NCBI GenBank assembly: GCA_947631955.1 | Contig: CANRNJ010000002.1 | Coordinates: 124,001-188,000, forward strand | Source: an uncultured Lachnospiraceae bacterium | GTDB taxonomy: Bacteria; Bacillota; Clostridia; Lachnospirales; Lachnospiraceae | DNA length: 64,000 bases | Direction of reading: 5' to 3' | Shown: positions 7,380 through 16,162 of the stretch, piece after piece | How the letters are laid out: the number at the start of each line of letters is the position of its first letter | How positions within the stretch are numbered: the stretch's first letter is position 1 | Notes under the pieces: model-generated | What the model was told of the DNA's origin: nothing | Seen by the model: the letters and a program-made list of their open reading frames with translations, nothing else | Database searches by the model: none | Made by a program: the position numbers and the translations under genes

Positions 7380-8954
7380 TCAGGTTTCTCCGCTGTACAG
7401 GTGATATGTGGCGGAGTAACCGTACTCGCCGTTCAACCGACAGGCATCCAGCCATGGATACATCTGTTGGATCTGTTTCAACATCAGCGGCGCATAACAG
7501 TCTTTATCTATGATCACGATCAGATCCTGACCCGGAGTCTGCTGTGCGCTGCGCATTAATTCCACATTGTCCTGTTTGTAAAAAGTAACGTCCTTATAAC
7601 AGGACACTTCGCAGTAGGACGGCAGAACTTTCCATTTATCCGTATAGATATAAATACAGCTGCTGTCCGCATACTGCTCTGCCTCCTCTAACATCTGCGT
7701 CGTTCTGATAAGAGAATCCCATGAACAATTATATAAGCCGCGGGCGCTTAAAATAAGCAGAAAAAGACCGACTGCAAGATACCGGATCCGGTCGCGCCGG
7801 ATGATTCTGCTCACATTCCAGATGCCGCATGACACCGCTGTCAATACTACCGCATAGATCGGATAAATATATCTGTCTATCAAGTATACCGATATCTTAG
7901 AAATCAACAGAAAGTAAGCGATGCTCGGTATCGTCAACAGCGTCCACTTCATTCTTCCTGCAAGGATATCCCCGCCGGATTCCCCGTCTTGTCCGGCACA
8001 GCGTTCTGTTTTACTGCGCCACGTATTCCAGATCCACAGGATCACAAGCGCCGCAGCTATATAGGTAAGCAGGCCGCCAAACAGACCGCCGCTCAGCATA
8101 TCATAAAAACTTTTCAGCCTCTCCAGATAGTCCGCCGCCCCTTTTCTGAGATTATCCATGGACTCCACGCCTCTGCCGCTGAAGAGTATATGCCGCAGCA
8201 TAGCCGGAAAAACTGCGGCAGCCAACGCGCCGCCCGCTCCCATAACCAACAGATAGTAAAAGATCTGTTTATATCGTTTTTGAACCAACAGCCATATACC
8301 GTATACCAATGAGAGGAAAAAAAGATAAACGATAAAGTAATAGTGCGTCAACGTACCTGCGCAGGTTACCAAAAACAGAATCCCATAGTATTTTCTTGAC
8401 AGTATCTTCTGCGACGACGCCTGTATCAGCAACAATGTGAGCAGGCTGACCCAGAACATGAGCATGACATACATTCTGAGAAATGCAATCTTTTCCATGA
8501 TTCCTGCTGAAAAAATAAAAAACAAGGCAACGAACCGCACCACAGTCCGATCGGCCGTCATTTCATACACCAGTTTTTCTACGACGCACAGCGTCAATAC
8601 GGCAAATACAATATTGATGCTTCCGGCAGACCACAGACTGAATTTTCCCGAACCGATAAAGCAGATCACATATAACAGCAGATAATAGAGCGGAGGATGT
8701 ACGTCCGATGCCTGATTCGTCCATACATGATGCAGATCGAATCTCCCCCCCCCAGCTGTCAGATAAGAAAGCCACGGCTGCTGTGCCGGCGTATAGGCCA
8801 CACCGTCATCAAACTCGATTCCGCCGCTTATATGATTGGCCAGTCCGTAAGACAACAATTCATCTATATTATAATTTACTTTATGAAACAGCAATGTGCA
8901 CATAAACACTATAAATAAAGCAATTAAAACCGCATTTTCTTTCGCTTTCAGCAT
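7380..8954 (-). CDS. GT39/ArnT-like polytopic membrane glycosyltransferase
   Basis: 524 residues with 10-12 predicted membrane helices. The first extracytoplasmic loop contains NIDELLSYGL with the Asp-Glu pair typical of GT-C enzymes that use lipid-linked sugars, and DVHPPLYYLLL is the second characteristic motif of the family. The C-terminal ~100 residues are soluble and probably extracellular. The start at 8954 has GAGG 8 nt upstream. Codons 68-70 are GGG GGG GGG, an uninterrupted G9 tract (8745-8753) that could make expression phase-variable. Acceptor and sugar are unknown; a cell-envelope role is likely. Confidence 0.82.
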   Translation of the reverse strand: MLKAKENAVLIALFIVFMCTLLFHKVNYNIDELLSYGLANHISGGIEFDDGVAYTPAQQPWLSYLTAGGGRFDLHHVWTNQASDVHPPLYYLLLYVICFIGSGKFSLWSAGSINIVFAVLTLCVVEKLVYEMTADRTVVRFVALFFIFSAGIMEKIAFLRMYVMLMFWVSLLTLLLIQASSQKILSRKYYGILFLVTCAGTLTHYYFIVYLFFLSLVYGIWLLVQKRYKQIFYYLLVMGAGGALAAAVFPAMLRHILFSGRGVESMDNLRKGAADYLERLKSFYDMLSGGLFGGLLTYIAAALVILWIWNTWRSKTERCAGQDGESGGDILAGRMKWTLLTIPSIAYFLLISKISVYLIDRYIYPIYAVVLTAVSCGIWNVSRIIRRDRIRYLAVGLFLLILSARGLYNCSWDSLIRTTQMLEEAEQYADSSCIYIYTDKWKVLPSYCEVSCYKDVTFYKQDNVELMRSAQQTPGQDLIVIIDKDCYAPLMLKQIQQMYPWLDACRLNGEYGYSATYHLYSGET

Positions 8955-9008
8955 AACTTTTTCCTCACATGTATTTACCGGATCATTTGTTTTCCCCATT
9001 CTGGAGTC

Positions 9009-9037
9009 ATTATATCCCATATTTTTATAGATTGCAA
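9009..9037 (-). promoter_or_regulatory. Promoter of the GT39-like gene, overlapping the end of the MerR-like gene
   Basis: Minus-strand -35 TTGCAA (9032-9037), 17-nt spacer, -10 TATAAT (9009-9014). The -35 box overlaps the last codons of the upstream gene, whose stop is at 9025-9027. Confidence 0.75.
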
Positions 9038-9750
9038 TTTTTGTCCTTCTTCCCTTTCAGCAGCTTCTCCCGCGGTTTGTGGCGCTCTCTTATCATCTCG
9101 TCTATCTTACGGTAGTGTTCTTCTTCCCGCTTCCAATGTTCGCTGTCCCGTTCTTCCTGCATGCGGAACTGATAGTCCAGTTCTTTTAATATACTGTCTT
9201 TCACCTCGCTGCACAGTTCGCTGTTGGCGGTCCTGACCGCCTCCGTTATCATGTGCTGCAACAGATACTGCAGCCGGGCAGCTTTTTGGTCTTTATCCAT
9301 TTCGGAAAGGTCCTGACCCGCCTTTACCGTTTCTTTCTTGCCGCCTGATAAAGCGACCACATATTTATGGGTTTTGTTCCCCTCATCGGTTTGCTGTTCT
9401 TGGCTGCTTTCAGATTCCTGCCCTTTCTTATATTCCTGTTCCTTTTCTTTCTCCCCGACGCGTTCCCGTACCATCTCCATAAGCCTGTCCTCCTTATCAT
9501 AACCGGCGTCACCCGTTTTGGCGGATGTTTTGAACAAGAGCATACGGATCGCCTTCAACTGTAACCCCTGCTCTTTCAACATCTTTATTTCCTGCAGCTG
9601 CTTCACGTCCTGTTCGGTATAGAAACGATGCCCCATTTCATTGCGTCTGATAGGCAGCTGCAGTTCTTCCTCCCAGTAACGCAGGACATGATTTTCCACT
9701 TGTACTTTCTTGGCCGCTTCCGATATGTAATAGATTGTTTTTTGTTCCAT
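9025..9750 (-). CDS. MerR-like HTH protein with charged C-terminal region
   Basis: 241 residues. Residues 5-75 form a MerR-type winged HTH: YYISEAAKKVQVENHVLRYWEEE, then MGHRFYTEQDVKQLQEIKMLKEQG. The rest is rich in Glu, Lys and Gln with a low-complexity stretch around residues 100-130 and long amphipathic helices, likely coiled coil. No effector-binding domain is recognisable. The start at 9750 has GGGG 7 nt upstream; the frame continues upstream but crosses a promoter and terminator. Transcribed alone. Similar architecture occurs in chromosome-anchoring proteins as well as regulators, so transcription control is not proven. Confidence 0.8.
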   Translation of the reverse strand: MEQKTIYYISEAAKKVQVENHVLRYWEEELQLPIRRNEMGHRFYTEQDVKQLQEIKMLKEQGLQLKAIRMLLFKTSAKTGDAGYDKEDRLMEMVRERVGEKEKEQEYKKGQESESSQEQQTDEGNKTHKYVVALSGGKKETVKAGQDLSEMDKDQKAARLQYLLQHMITEAVRTANSELCSEVKDSILKELDYQFRMQEERDSEHWKREEEHYRKIDEMIRERHKPREKLLKGKKDKNCNL

Positions 9751-9778
9751 CCGGCTTCCCCTTTCCTGACAATTTATC

Positions 9779-9806
9779 GTTATAAGCACGCAGATTTTCC
9801 TATCAA
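9779..9806 (-). promoter_or_regulatory. Promoter of the MerR-like gene
   Basis: Minus-strand -35 TTGATA (9801-9806), 16-nt spacer, -10 TATAAC (9779-9784). The -35 box is built from the end of the T-run of the dnaB terminator. Confidence 0.65.
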
Positions 9807-9840
9807 AAAAAGAGACTTCCTCTTTCAAGGCCGTCTCTTT
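9804..9840 (-). terminator. Terminator of the gdpP-rplI-dnaB operon
   Basis: Stem AAAGAGAC/GTCTCTTT (9809-9816 with 9833-9840) with a 16-nt loop, followed on the minus strand by an uninterrupted T-run. Confidence 0.8.
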
Positions 9841-9875
9841 CGTATCTCTGTCAACTCTCTGTTGTACACTATGCA

Positions 9876-11207
9876 CTATTTATTCCAATTGGCGAACTTG
9901 GTATAATCGGGCAGCCATACAAGTTCTACCGTGCCGATCGGACCGTTTCTCTGCTTCGCGATAATAATCTCCGCAATTCCTTGTCTGTCGGTATCTTTAT
10001 TGTAATAATCATCCCGGTAAATAAACATGACCACATCGGCGTCCTGCTCGATCGCACCGGACTCACGCAGATCCGACAGCATCGGTCTGTGATCCGGCCG
10101 CTGCTCCACCGCACGGCTGAGCTGCGACAAGGCGATCACCGGCACCTTCAACTCTCTCGCCAGCGCTTTGAGAGAGCGGGATATATCCGATATCTCCTGC
10201 TGTCTGGAATCCGTCGATCTGCTGCTTCCGGACATCAGCTGCAGATAGTCGATGATAACCATCTCCAGATTGTGTTCCAATTTGTATTTACGGCATTTGG
10301 AACGCAATTCAGGAATACTGATTCCCGGCGTATCATCAATAATAAGATTGGATCTGCCTATCTCTCCGGCGCTTTCGATCAGTTTCTCCCACTCAGCGTC
10401 GGACAGATTGCCTGTACGCAAATGCTGGGAATCCACTTTGGCTTCCATGGAGAACAGTCGATTGACCAACTGCTCCTTGGACATCTCCAGACTGAAGATC
10501 GCCACTGTCTTACCTTGGCGAAAAGCTACATACTCCGCTATATTTAATACAAAAGCGGTCTTGCCCATAGACGGTCTTGCCGCGATCAGAATCAGGTCGG
10601 AAGGCTGCATACCGGCCGTTTTATAATCCAGATCCAGAAATCCCGTGGCAACGCCCGTCACATTGCCTTTATTATGAGATGCCTTCTCAATGGTATCCAT
10701 GGCATCCAGAACGATCTTACGGATCGGCACGAACTCTCCGGAGTTCCGCCGCTGTACCAGATCGAAAACTTTCTTCTCCGTATCGGATAAGATATCTTCC
10801 AGACTGTCTTTGCCGACATAACAGGCATTGGCGATCTCTTCGTTCACCCGGATCAATCTGCGCAATGTGGATTTCTCGGCAACGATGCCCGCATAACGTT
10901 TGACATTGGCAGATGTCGGAACCGCCGTGATCAGCTCACGGATAAATTCCAGACTGCTCACTTCCGGCGGAACATCCTTTTCTTTCAGCTTATTCTGGAG
11001 TGTGACCAGATCGACCGGCTCCCCTTTATCATGCAGCTCCACCATAGTGTCAAACAGCACGCCGTACTGTTTATTATAAAAATCCTCTGCGCCGATGATT
11101 TCCGCTGCAATGATGATCGCATCCGGATCTATGATCATAGAACCGATAACAGACTGCTCTGCTTCCGTGCTGTGCGGCATTATTCTTTTCAGTAATGCTT
11201 CATCCAA
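9876..11207 (-). CDS. dnaB: Replicative DNA helicase DnaB
   Basis: 443 residues, the usual length. The N-terminal domain begins MDEALLKRIMPHSTEAEQSVIGSM in the family pattern. Walker A AARPSMGKT is at residues 209-217, VIIDYLQLM is Walker B, and the arginine-finger region EQRPDHRPMLSDLRESGAIEQDAD is present. It unwinds DNA at the replication fork as a hexamer. The start is TTG, preceded by AGGTGA 6 nt upstream; an in-frame ATG nine codons later would remove conserved residues, so TTG is preferred. Third gene of the conserved gdpP-rplI-dnaB cluster. Confidence 0.96.
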   Translation of the reverse strand: MDEALLKRIMPHSTEAEQSVIGSMIIDPDAIIIAAEIIGAEDFYNKQYGVLFDTMVELHDKGEPVDLVTLQNKLKEKDVPPEVSSLEFIRELITAVPTSANVKRYAGIVAEKSTLRRLIRVNEEIANACYVGKDSLEDILSDTEKKVFDLVQRRNSGEFVPIRKIVLDAMDTIEKASHNKGNVTGVATGFLDLDYKTAGMQPSDLILIAARPSMGKTAFVLNIAEYVAFRQGKTVAIFSLEMSKEQLVNRLFSMEAKVDSQHLRTGNLSDAEWEKLIESAGEIGRSNLIIDDTPGISIPELRSKCRKYKLEHNLEMVIIDYLQLMSGSSRSTDSRQQEISDISRSLKALARELKVPVIALSQLSRAVEQRPDHRPMLSDLRESGAIEQDADVVMFIYRDDYYNKDTDRQGIAEIIIAKQRNGPIGTVELVWLPDYTKFANWNK

Positions 11208-11226
11208 CGCCTGTCACCTGCCCCTG

Positions 11227-11676
11227 TCACTTCTCTTCCACGATCTTTACCTTCAGTGTTCCCGTTACCTTGGGATGCAGTTTTACACCCACTTCATATG
11301 TGCCCAGAGCCTTGATCGGTTCCGGCAGCTGGATCTTTTTCTTATCCAATTCCAGACCGCACTGGCTTTTTGCAGCCGAGGCAATCTCTTTTGACGAAAC
11401 GGAGCCGAAAGCCCTGCCGCCTTCGCCGGATCTCATTCCAATGACAACTTCCTTGGTTTCCAACGCCGCCGCAAGTTTCTGGGCCGCTTCTAGCTGCTCC
11501 TGCGCAACTTTATCCGCATTGGCTTTCTGCAGTTTCAGATCGTTCATATTGGCCGCATTGGCCTCTGTTCCCAATTTCTTGGGCAAAATAAAATTCCGGG
11601 CATAGCCGTCGCTCACGTTGACGATCTCTCCCTTTTTTCCTAATGACTTAACGTCCTGCAGCAAAATAATTTTCAT
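11227..11676 (-). CDS. rplI: Ribosomal protein L9
   Basis: 149 residues, full length. The N-terminal domain MKIILLQDVKSLGKKGEIVNVSDGYARNFI is diagnostic, followed by the long connecting helix (residues 41-75) and a C-terminal domain ending in KIVEEK. It binds 23S rRNA near the L1 stalk. It starts 7 nt after gdpP, whose final codons (GAG GAG TAA) supply the ribosome site, suggesting translational coupling. Confidence 0.98.
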   Translation of the reverse strand: MKIILLQDVKSLGKKGEIVNVSDGYARNFILPKKLGTEANAANMNDLKLQKANADKVAQEQLEAAQKLAAALETKEVVIGMRSGEGGRAFGSVSSKEIASAAKSQCGLELDKKKIQLPEPIKALGTYEVGVKLHPKVTGTLKVKIVEEK

Positions 11677-11683
11677 GATCCGC

Positions 11684-13741
11684 TTACTCCTCCAGTTCGC
11701 CCTCTTCGATCATCGCATCCAGTGTCCTCTTGATTGCAACGATCCCTTCTTCAATGGATCCGTTCTCTATCTGGGCTCCTGCTATATTTAAATGGCCGCC
11801 GCCGCCCATTCTCTCCATGATCACCTGAACATTCACTTCGTCAATGGAGCGGGCGCTGATGTAGATAATGCCATTATACGGCGTTAAGATAAAACTTGCT
11901 TTGATCCCCTTGATATTCAACAGTTCGTTGGCCGCCTGTGCGCCTATGACCGTCGGGCTTGGCACATCCTCGCTGGTACAGACGGAAATGGCGTACGCCT
12001 GCCGATAGATCTCCGCCTGACTGACGGCGTCGGCCTTCGCCTTATACTCCGCCGCGCCATCTCTGAACAGTTTTCTGACGCGGGTCACATCCGCCCCGTT
12101 CCTGCGCAGGAACGCAGCCGCCTCAAAAGTTCTGACGCCCGTCTTGGTCATAAAGTTATTCGTATCTATCATAATGCCGGAATACATACAATCGGCTTCC
12201 TCCGGCCGCAGCCGCAGGTTGTCGCTGATGTATTGCAGGATCTCGGACACCATCTCGCAGGCGGAAGACGCATAGGCTTCGATATAAGACAGGGTCGCGT
12301 TTTCGATGATCTCCGCCCCTTGTCTGTGATGATCCAGAACGACCACAGATTTACATCGTTTCAGCAGTTCCGGACATTCCGTGATGCTCGGCCTGTTGAT
12401 ATCCACCACGACCAATACCGCATTGTTTCCGACCATTTCAAGGGCCTGCGCGCTGCCGATGATCATATCGTCTTCATATTCCTCGTTATTCTTAAACATA
12501 TCAACCATAGGCTTCATGGACGCCGTCACATCATTCAATATGATATGCGCCTTCTTGTCCAGTTCCTTGGCTATCCGATAGATCCCGACAGAAGCGCCGA
12601 AACTGTCCACGTCACCCATGCGGTGCCCCATGACATACACTTCGTCTTTGACAGATATGATCTCCTTTAACGCATGGGCCTTCACTCTGGCTTTGACACG
12701 CGTACTCTTCTCTACCTGCTGGCTCTTGCCGCCGTAATACGCAACGTTCGACGGCATCTTGACCACCGCCTGATCTCCGCCGCGCCCAAGCGCGATATCG
12801 ATGGCGTTCCTTGCAAATTCATAATTCTGCGTATAGCTCAGACCGTCGAGTCCCATACCGATACTGATCGTTACCGCCATCTCATTACCGATATTGACGG
12901 TCTTGACATCTTCCAACAGATCGAACCGATTCTCCTGAAGCTGCATGGCCGCTTCCTTGCGCATGATCACAAAATACTTGTCTTTCTCCAGTTTCTTGCA
13001 GATACCGTCCAAAGACGCAATATATTTATTCACCTTCCGGTCGATCAACGCGATCAGAAGGGAACGCCGTACCTCTTCCACACTCTCCAGAGCTTCATCA
13101 TAATTATCCAGATAGATCAGCGCTACGGCCAAAGACTGGTTGTCCACTTCCCTTAAGGCGATCTGCAGCGCGGTCTTGTCAAAAAGGTACAGGGCGATCA
13201 GATAGCCGTCATAATCCTCGGCCACTATGATATCGCTGTTCAAAGCCATTTCTTTCAGAGAGATCTTTTTCAGCTTGGCAGTATAATAGCCGGACATATA
13301 CTCGATATCAAATTCCACTTCGTCCTGCCCGTTGATTCCGGGCAGCTTATCTTTCGTGATAAACGGGAACAGCGTGGTGATGGATTTGCGGTATCCCTTC
13401 TCCTGATGCACCAGACGCTCGAAAGCCGTATTGGTCCAGATAACCTTTCCGGCATCATCCAACAGGGCATGGGGAAGTTCCAGATCCCGCAGAAGCCTTC
13501 TCTGGATCTGTCCGTACTGCGTGGCAAAACTGACCAGTTCGTTCATAATGACCGGCTTGTTATAAAACATCATGGACACTATGATGGCCATATAAAATAT
13601 GATAAATCCGCTGAGTATCAGACCTGCCCTATAGTCTATCATATAGATCAGAATGTCCACAGCGATCAACAAAAAACCAAGATATAAAGAAGACTGTAAG
13701 AAAGACTTTAATCTTCCCTTTAACTTAACGCTGTTTTTCAT
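11684..13741 (-). CDS. gdpP: GdpP, c-di-AMP phosphodiesterase
   Basis: 685 residues in the standard order: two N-terminal membrane helices (about 16-55), a PAS-like domain (LPHALLDDAGKVIWTN), a degenerate GGDEF domain ending SIGMGLDGL, then DHH and DHHA1 domains. Catalytic motifs are GHRMGDVDSFG, VVVDINRP, DHHRQG and C-terminal GGGGHLNIAG. It hydrolyses c-di-AMP to pApA at the membrane, and the PAS domain of homologues binds heme. First gene of gdpP-rplI-dnaB. Its opposing synthase CdaA is encoded about 7 kb away in this window. Confidence 0.96.
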   Translation of the reverse strand: MKNSVKLKGRLKSFLQSSLYLGFLLIAVDILIYMIDYRAGLILSGFIIFYMAIIVSMMFYNKPVIMNELVSFATQYGQIQRRLLRDLELPHALLDDAGKVIWTNTAFERLVHQEKGYRKSITTLFPFITKDKLPGINGQDEVEFDIEYMSGYYTAKLKKISLKEMALNSDIIVAEDYDGYLIALYLFDKTALQIALREVDNQSLAVALIYLDNYDEALESVEEVRRSLLIALIDRKVNKYIASLDGICKKLEKDKYFVIMRKEAAMQLQENRFDLLEDVKTVNIGNEMAVTISIGMGLDGLSYTQNYEFARNAIDIALGRGGDQAVVKMPSNVAYYGGKSQQVEKSTRVKARVKAHALKEIISVKDEVYVMGHRMGDVDSFGASVGIYRIAKELDKKAHIILNDVTASMKPMVDMFKNNEEYEDDMIIGSAQALEMVGNNAVLVVVDINRPSITECPELLKRCKSVVVLDHHRQGAEIIENATLSYIEAYASSACEMVSEILQYISDNLRLRPEEADCMYSGIMIDTNNFMTKTGVRTFEAAAFLRRNGADVTRVRKLFRDGAAEYKAKADAVSQAEIYRQAYAISVCTSEDVPSPTVIGAQAANELLNIKGIKASFILTPYNGIIYISARSIDEVNVQVIMERMGGGGHLNIAGAQIENGSIEEGIVAIKRTLDAMIEEGELEE

Positions 13742-13806
13742 AGCACTTCATCCATTCATATGCGCATAAATAAATATATGTTTCCGTTTTATGCCTACAT
13801 AACATC

Positions 13807-13818
13807 ATTAGTATAGCA
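13807..13818 (-). promoter_or_regulatory. Extended -10 promoter of the gdpP operon
   Basis: Minus strand reads TGC-TATACT (-10 at 13810-13815). The TGN extension compensates for the absence of a good -35 box. The leader is about 65 nt. Confidence 0.5.
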
Positions 13819-13916
13819 TTTTTTACAGTTTCATGCTACTCCAATATATAGACCTTTTATATGAAAAAACGACATGATATGGTATGCTTGCATGGCTTTT
13901 TGGCCATCCGCACAGA

Positions 13917-13947
13917 AAAGACCCGGCCTTGATCCGGCCGGGTCTTT
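13917..13947 (-). terminator. Terminator of the rpsF-ssb-rpsR operon
   Basis: Perfect 12-bp GC-rich stem AAAGACCCGGCC/GGCCGGGTCTTT with a 7-nt loop, 10 nt after rpsR. The following T-run is short (TTTTC). Confidence 0.75.
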
Positions 13948-13957
13948 GACCACATTA

Positions 13958-14221
13958 TCAGTCCTGAACGTATGGCATAAGCGCCAAATGTCTTGCACGC
14001 TTGATTGCTACCGTCAAAGCACGCTGATGCTTTGCACAGTTGCCGGTGATCCTTCTGGGAAGGATCTTTCCTCTCTCGGATACATATCTCTTCAGTTTAT
14101 TGGTATCCTTGTAATCGATCACATTGTCCTTGCCGCAGAACACACAAACTTTTTTTCTTCTGCGCACTCCGCCTTTTTTCTTCGCGGGAAAATCCGGCTT
14201 CTCTGTTTTATTAAATGCCAT
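13958..14221 (-). CDS. rpsR: Ribosomal protein S18
   Basis: 87 residues. It has the zinc-type CVFCG motif and the conserved core [42 protein letters not shown]. The start at 14221 (MAFNKTEK) has GGAGG 8 nt upstream; an ATG 6 nt earlier is too close to it. S18 binds with S6 to the platform of the 30S subunit. Last gene of rpsF-ssb-rpsR. Confidence 0.98.
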   Translation of the reverse strand: MAFNKTEKPDFPAKKKGGVRRRKKVCVFCGKDNVIDYKDTNKLKRYVSERGKILPRRITGNCAKHQRALTVAIKRARHLALMPYVQD

Positions 14222-14250
14222 GGTCATTGCCTCCTTCTAAAATCAAACAA

Positions 14251-14691
14251 TTAGTTGAACGGCAGTTCCTCATCGATTCCGTCAGGAATATTCATAAAAC
14301 CGTCCCCGGCCGCTGCCGGTTCCGGTCTTCCCGATGGAGCAAATCCGCCGTCACTGTTACCGGCGCTGTTCTTGCTCTCGGCAAATTCCTGATCCTCCAC
14401 CACAATATCCGTCGTATATACTCTGACGCCGTCCTTATTGGTATAACTGCCTGTCTGGATGCGTCCCGTGATCGCGATCTTGGTTCCCTTGTGGAAATAT
14501 TTCTCCGCAAATTCTCCCGATCTTCCAAATGCCACACAGTTGATAAAATCCGCAGTCTGCTCGTCATTGTTCCGATTAAATCTGCGGTCCACAGCCAGCG
14601 TATATCTGGCAACTGCCGTAGCATTTTCGCCCTGAGAATATCTTACCTCAGGATCTCTCGTCAAACGCCCCATAAGTATTACTTTGTTCAT
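14251..14691 (-). CDS. ssb: Single-stranded DNA-binding protein
   Basis: 146 residues: N-terminal OB fold (MNKVILMGRLTRDPEVRYSQ, FGRSGEFAEKYFHKG, SYTNKDGVRVYTT), a Gly/Ala/Pro-rich linker, and the acidic C-terminal tip DEELPFN that recruits replication and repair proteins. Ribosome site AGAGG 5 nt before ATG. It lies between the S6 and S18 genes, the standard arrangement in Firmicutes. Confidence 0.98.
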   Translation of the reverse strand: MNKVILMGRLTRDPEVRYSQGENATAVARYTLAVDRRFNRNNDEQTADFINCVAFGRSGEFAEKYFHKGTKIAITGRIQTGSYTNKDGVRVYTTDIVVEDQEFAESKNSAGNSDGGFAPSGRPEPAAAGDGFMNIPDGIDEELPFN

Positions 14692-14703
14692 AAAAACCTC
14701 TTT

Positions 14704-14994
14704 CTATTTCTCGTCTTGTCTGACGCACAGATACCGAATGACATTATCCGTGATACGGATACGGCTTTCGATTTCGGCGGGAGCGCTGCTCTCTGCTTCA
14801 AACTGGATGAAGTAATAAAAAGCTTCTTTCATTTTCTGAATCTCATACGCAAGCTTTTTCTTACCCCAGTCGTCCACATTTGTGATCTTTCCGCCGAATC
14901 TTTCCACCAGAGCCTTCGCTTTCTCCAAAGTTGCGGCTCTTTCGTCATCGTCGACCTTTGCACTGACAACAACGGCTAACTCGTATTTGTTCAT
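14704..14994 (-). CDS. rpsF: Ribosomal protein S6
   Basis: 96 residues with MNKYELAVVVSAKVDDDE at the start and RITDNVIRYLCVR at the end, the standard ferredoxin-like fold. The start at 14994 has AGGAGG 9 nt upstream; codons further upstream in frame belong to the leader. The leader contains the palindrome CCTTATGCATAAGG close to the ribosome site; whether it takes part in S6:S18 feedback is not evident. Confidence 0.97.
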   Translation of the reverse strand: MNKYELAVVVSAKVDDDERAATLEKAKALVERFGGKITNVDDWGKKKLAYEIQKMKEAFYYFIQFEAESSAPAEIESRIRITDNVIRYLCVRQDEK

Positions 14995-15088
14995 GCTTCG
15001 TTTCCTCCTTTTGGTCTCTGGCCCCTTATGCATAAGGAGCAAGGATGATTGACTTTACAGCCAAAATGTTAATATATCACGAGATTTT

Positions 15089-15117
15089 ATGATAACACAC
15101 ACATCGACAATCCGCAA
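15089..15117 (-). promoter_or_regulatory. Promoter of rpsF-ssb-rpsR
   Basis: Minus-strand -35 TTGCGG (15112-15117), 17-nt spacer, -10 TATCAT (15089-15094). Confidence 0.55.
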
Positions 15118-15157
15118 GTGGTTTCGGAAATTTTCCTGTCGATTTTCTTACCGTCCC

Positions 15158-15346
15158 TTACGCGGACGGATCCCGCAGGATATCTTTGATATTCTTCTCC
15201 GCCTGTCTGCGCGCGATCATGATCTGATGCCCGCACCCCGTACATTTTAAACGGAAATCGGCCCCGACGCGGAGCACTTCCCACTCTCTGGAACCGCACG
15301 GGTGCTGCTTCTTCATTTTGAGAACGTCGCCCACCTGAATATCCAT
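15158..15346 (-). CDS. DUF951 family small protein
   Basis: 62 residues. MDIQVGDVLKMKKQHPCGS, WEVLRVGADFRLKCTGCGHQIM and the C-terminal RRQAEKNIKDIL follow the DUF951 pattern. Cys residues in HPCG and CTGCG suggest a small metal-binding fold. Upstream in-frame codons exist but the family begins here. It follows cobB in the leuA-cobB operon direction. Function is unknown; relatives are common next to replication and ribosomal genes in Firmicutes. Confidence 0.9.
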   Translation of the reverse strand: MDIQVGDVLKMKKQHPCGSREWEVLRVGADFRLKCTGCGHQIMIARRQAEKNIKDILRDPSA

Positions 15347-15430
15347 TGCACTCTGCACTCCTTCCCGATGATCCGCGCCGCTGCCGGCCCTGCCCCGCGG
15401 CATATCCATACCCGCCTGCTTCATCCGGCG

Positions 15431-16150
15431 TTACGGAAGCTGTGAAAAGATCTCCCCGATACTTCCCTGAACGATCAGGTCCGCCATAGAGTCTTTCGGC
15501 GTGGGCGTCTTGTTTACCAGCACAAGTTTGTTTCCCGTATAATAGTCGAGCAGTCCTGCCGCCGGATAGACCGCCAAAGAGGTGCCGCCTACGATCAGCA
15601 CGTCCGCATTGCTGATATAGCGTACGGCATCCGAAAGCGTGCGCTGATCCAGTCCCTCTTCATACAGGACTACATCCGGTTTAATGCTGCCGCCGCAGGC
15701 GGAACATTTCGGGACGCCCTCCGAGTGAAGGATATATTCCGCATCGTAAGACGCTCCGCAGTTTTCACAGTAATTGCGCAAAACGGAACCGTGGAGTTCC
15801 AAGACCACCCTGCTGCCGGCCGCCTGATGAAGCCCGTCTATATTCTGCGTAACGACCGCCTTAAGTTTTCCTTCCTTCTCCCACTGGGCCAGTTTCAAAT
15901 GCGCTGCATTGGGCTTTGCGTCCAGACACAACATCTTGGCGCGGTAGAATCGGAAAAATTCCTCCGGCTTACGCCGGTAAAACGTATGGCTTAAGATCGT
16001 TTCCGGCGGATAGTCATACTGCTGATGATACAATCCGTCCACGCTTCTGAAATCCGGTATCCCGCTTTCCGTAGATACGCCTGCTCCGCCGAAAAAGACG
16101 ATATTCCTGCTTTCTTCGACCCATTTACGAAGCTGATCAAGCTGCTCCAT
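15431..16150 (-). CDS. cobB: Sir2-family NAD-dependent protein deacylase
   Basis: 239 residues. Motifs in order: GGAGVSTESGIPDFRS (NAD binding), TQNIDGLHQAAG with NID, catalytic His in LELHGS, zinc ligands CENCG and CSACGG, and GTSLAVYPAAGL. It removes acyl groups from lysine using NAD, giving nicotinamide and O-acyl-ADP-ribose. Ribosome site GGAGGG. It starts 12 nt after leuA, so they are probably co-transcribed; CobB commonly controls acetyl-CoA enzymes, but the link to leucine synthesis here is only positional. Confidence 0.95.
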   Translation of the reverse strand: MEQLDQLRKWVEESRNIVFFGGAGVSTESGIPDFRSVDGLYHQQYDYPPETILSHTFYRRKPEEFFRFYRAKMLCLDAKPNAAHLKLAQWEKEGKLKAVVTQNIDGLHQAAGSRVVLELHGSVLRNYCENCGASYDAEYILHSEGVPKCSACGGSIKPDVVLYEEGLDQRTLSDAVRYISNADVLIVGGTSLAVYPAAGLLDYYTGNKLVLVNKTPTPKDSMADLIVQGSIGEIFSQLP

Positions 16151-16162
16151 GTAACTCCCTCC

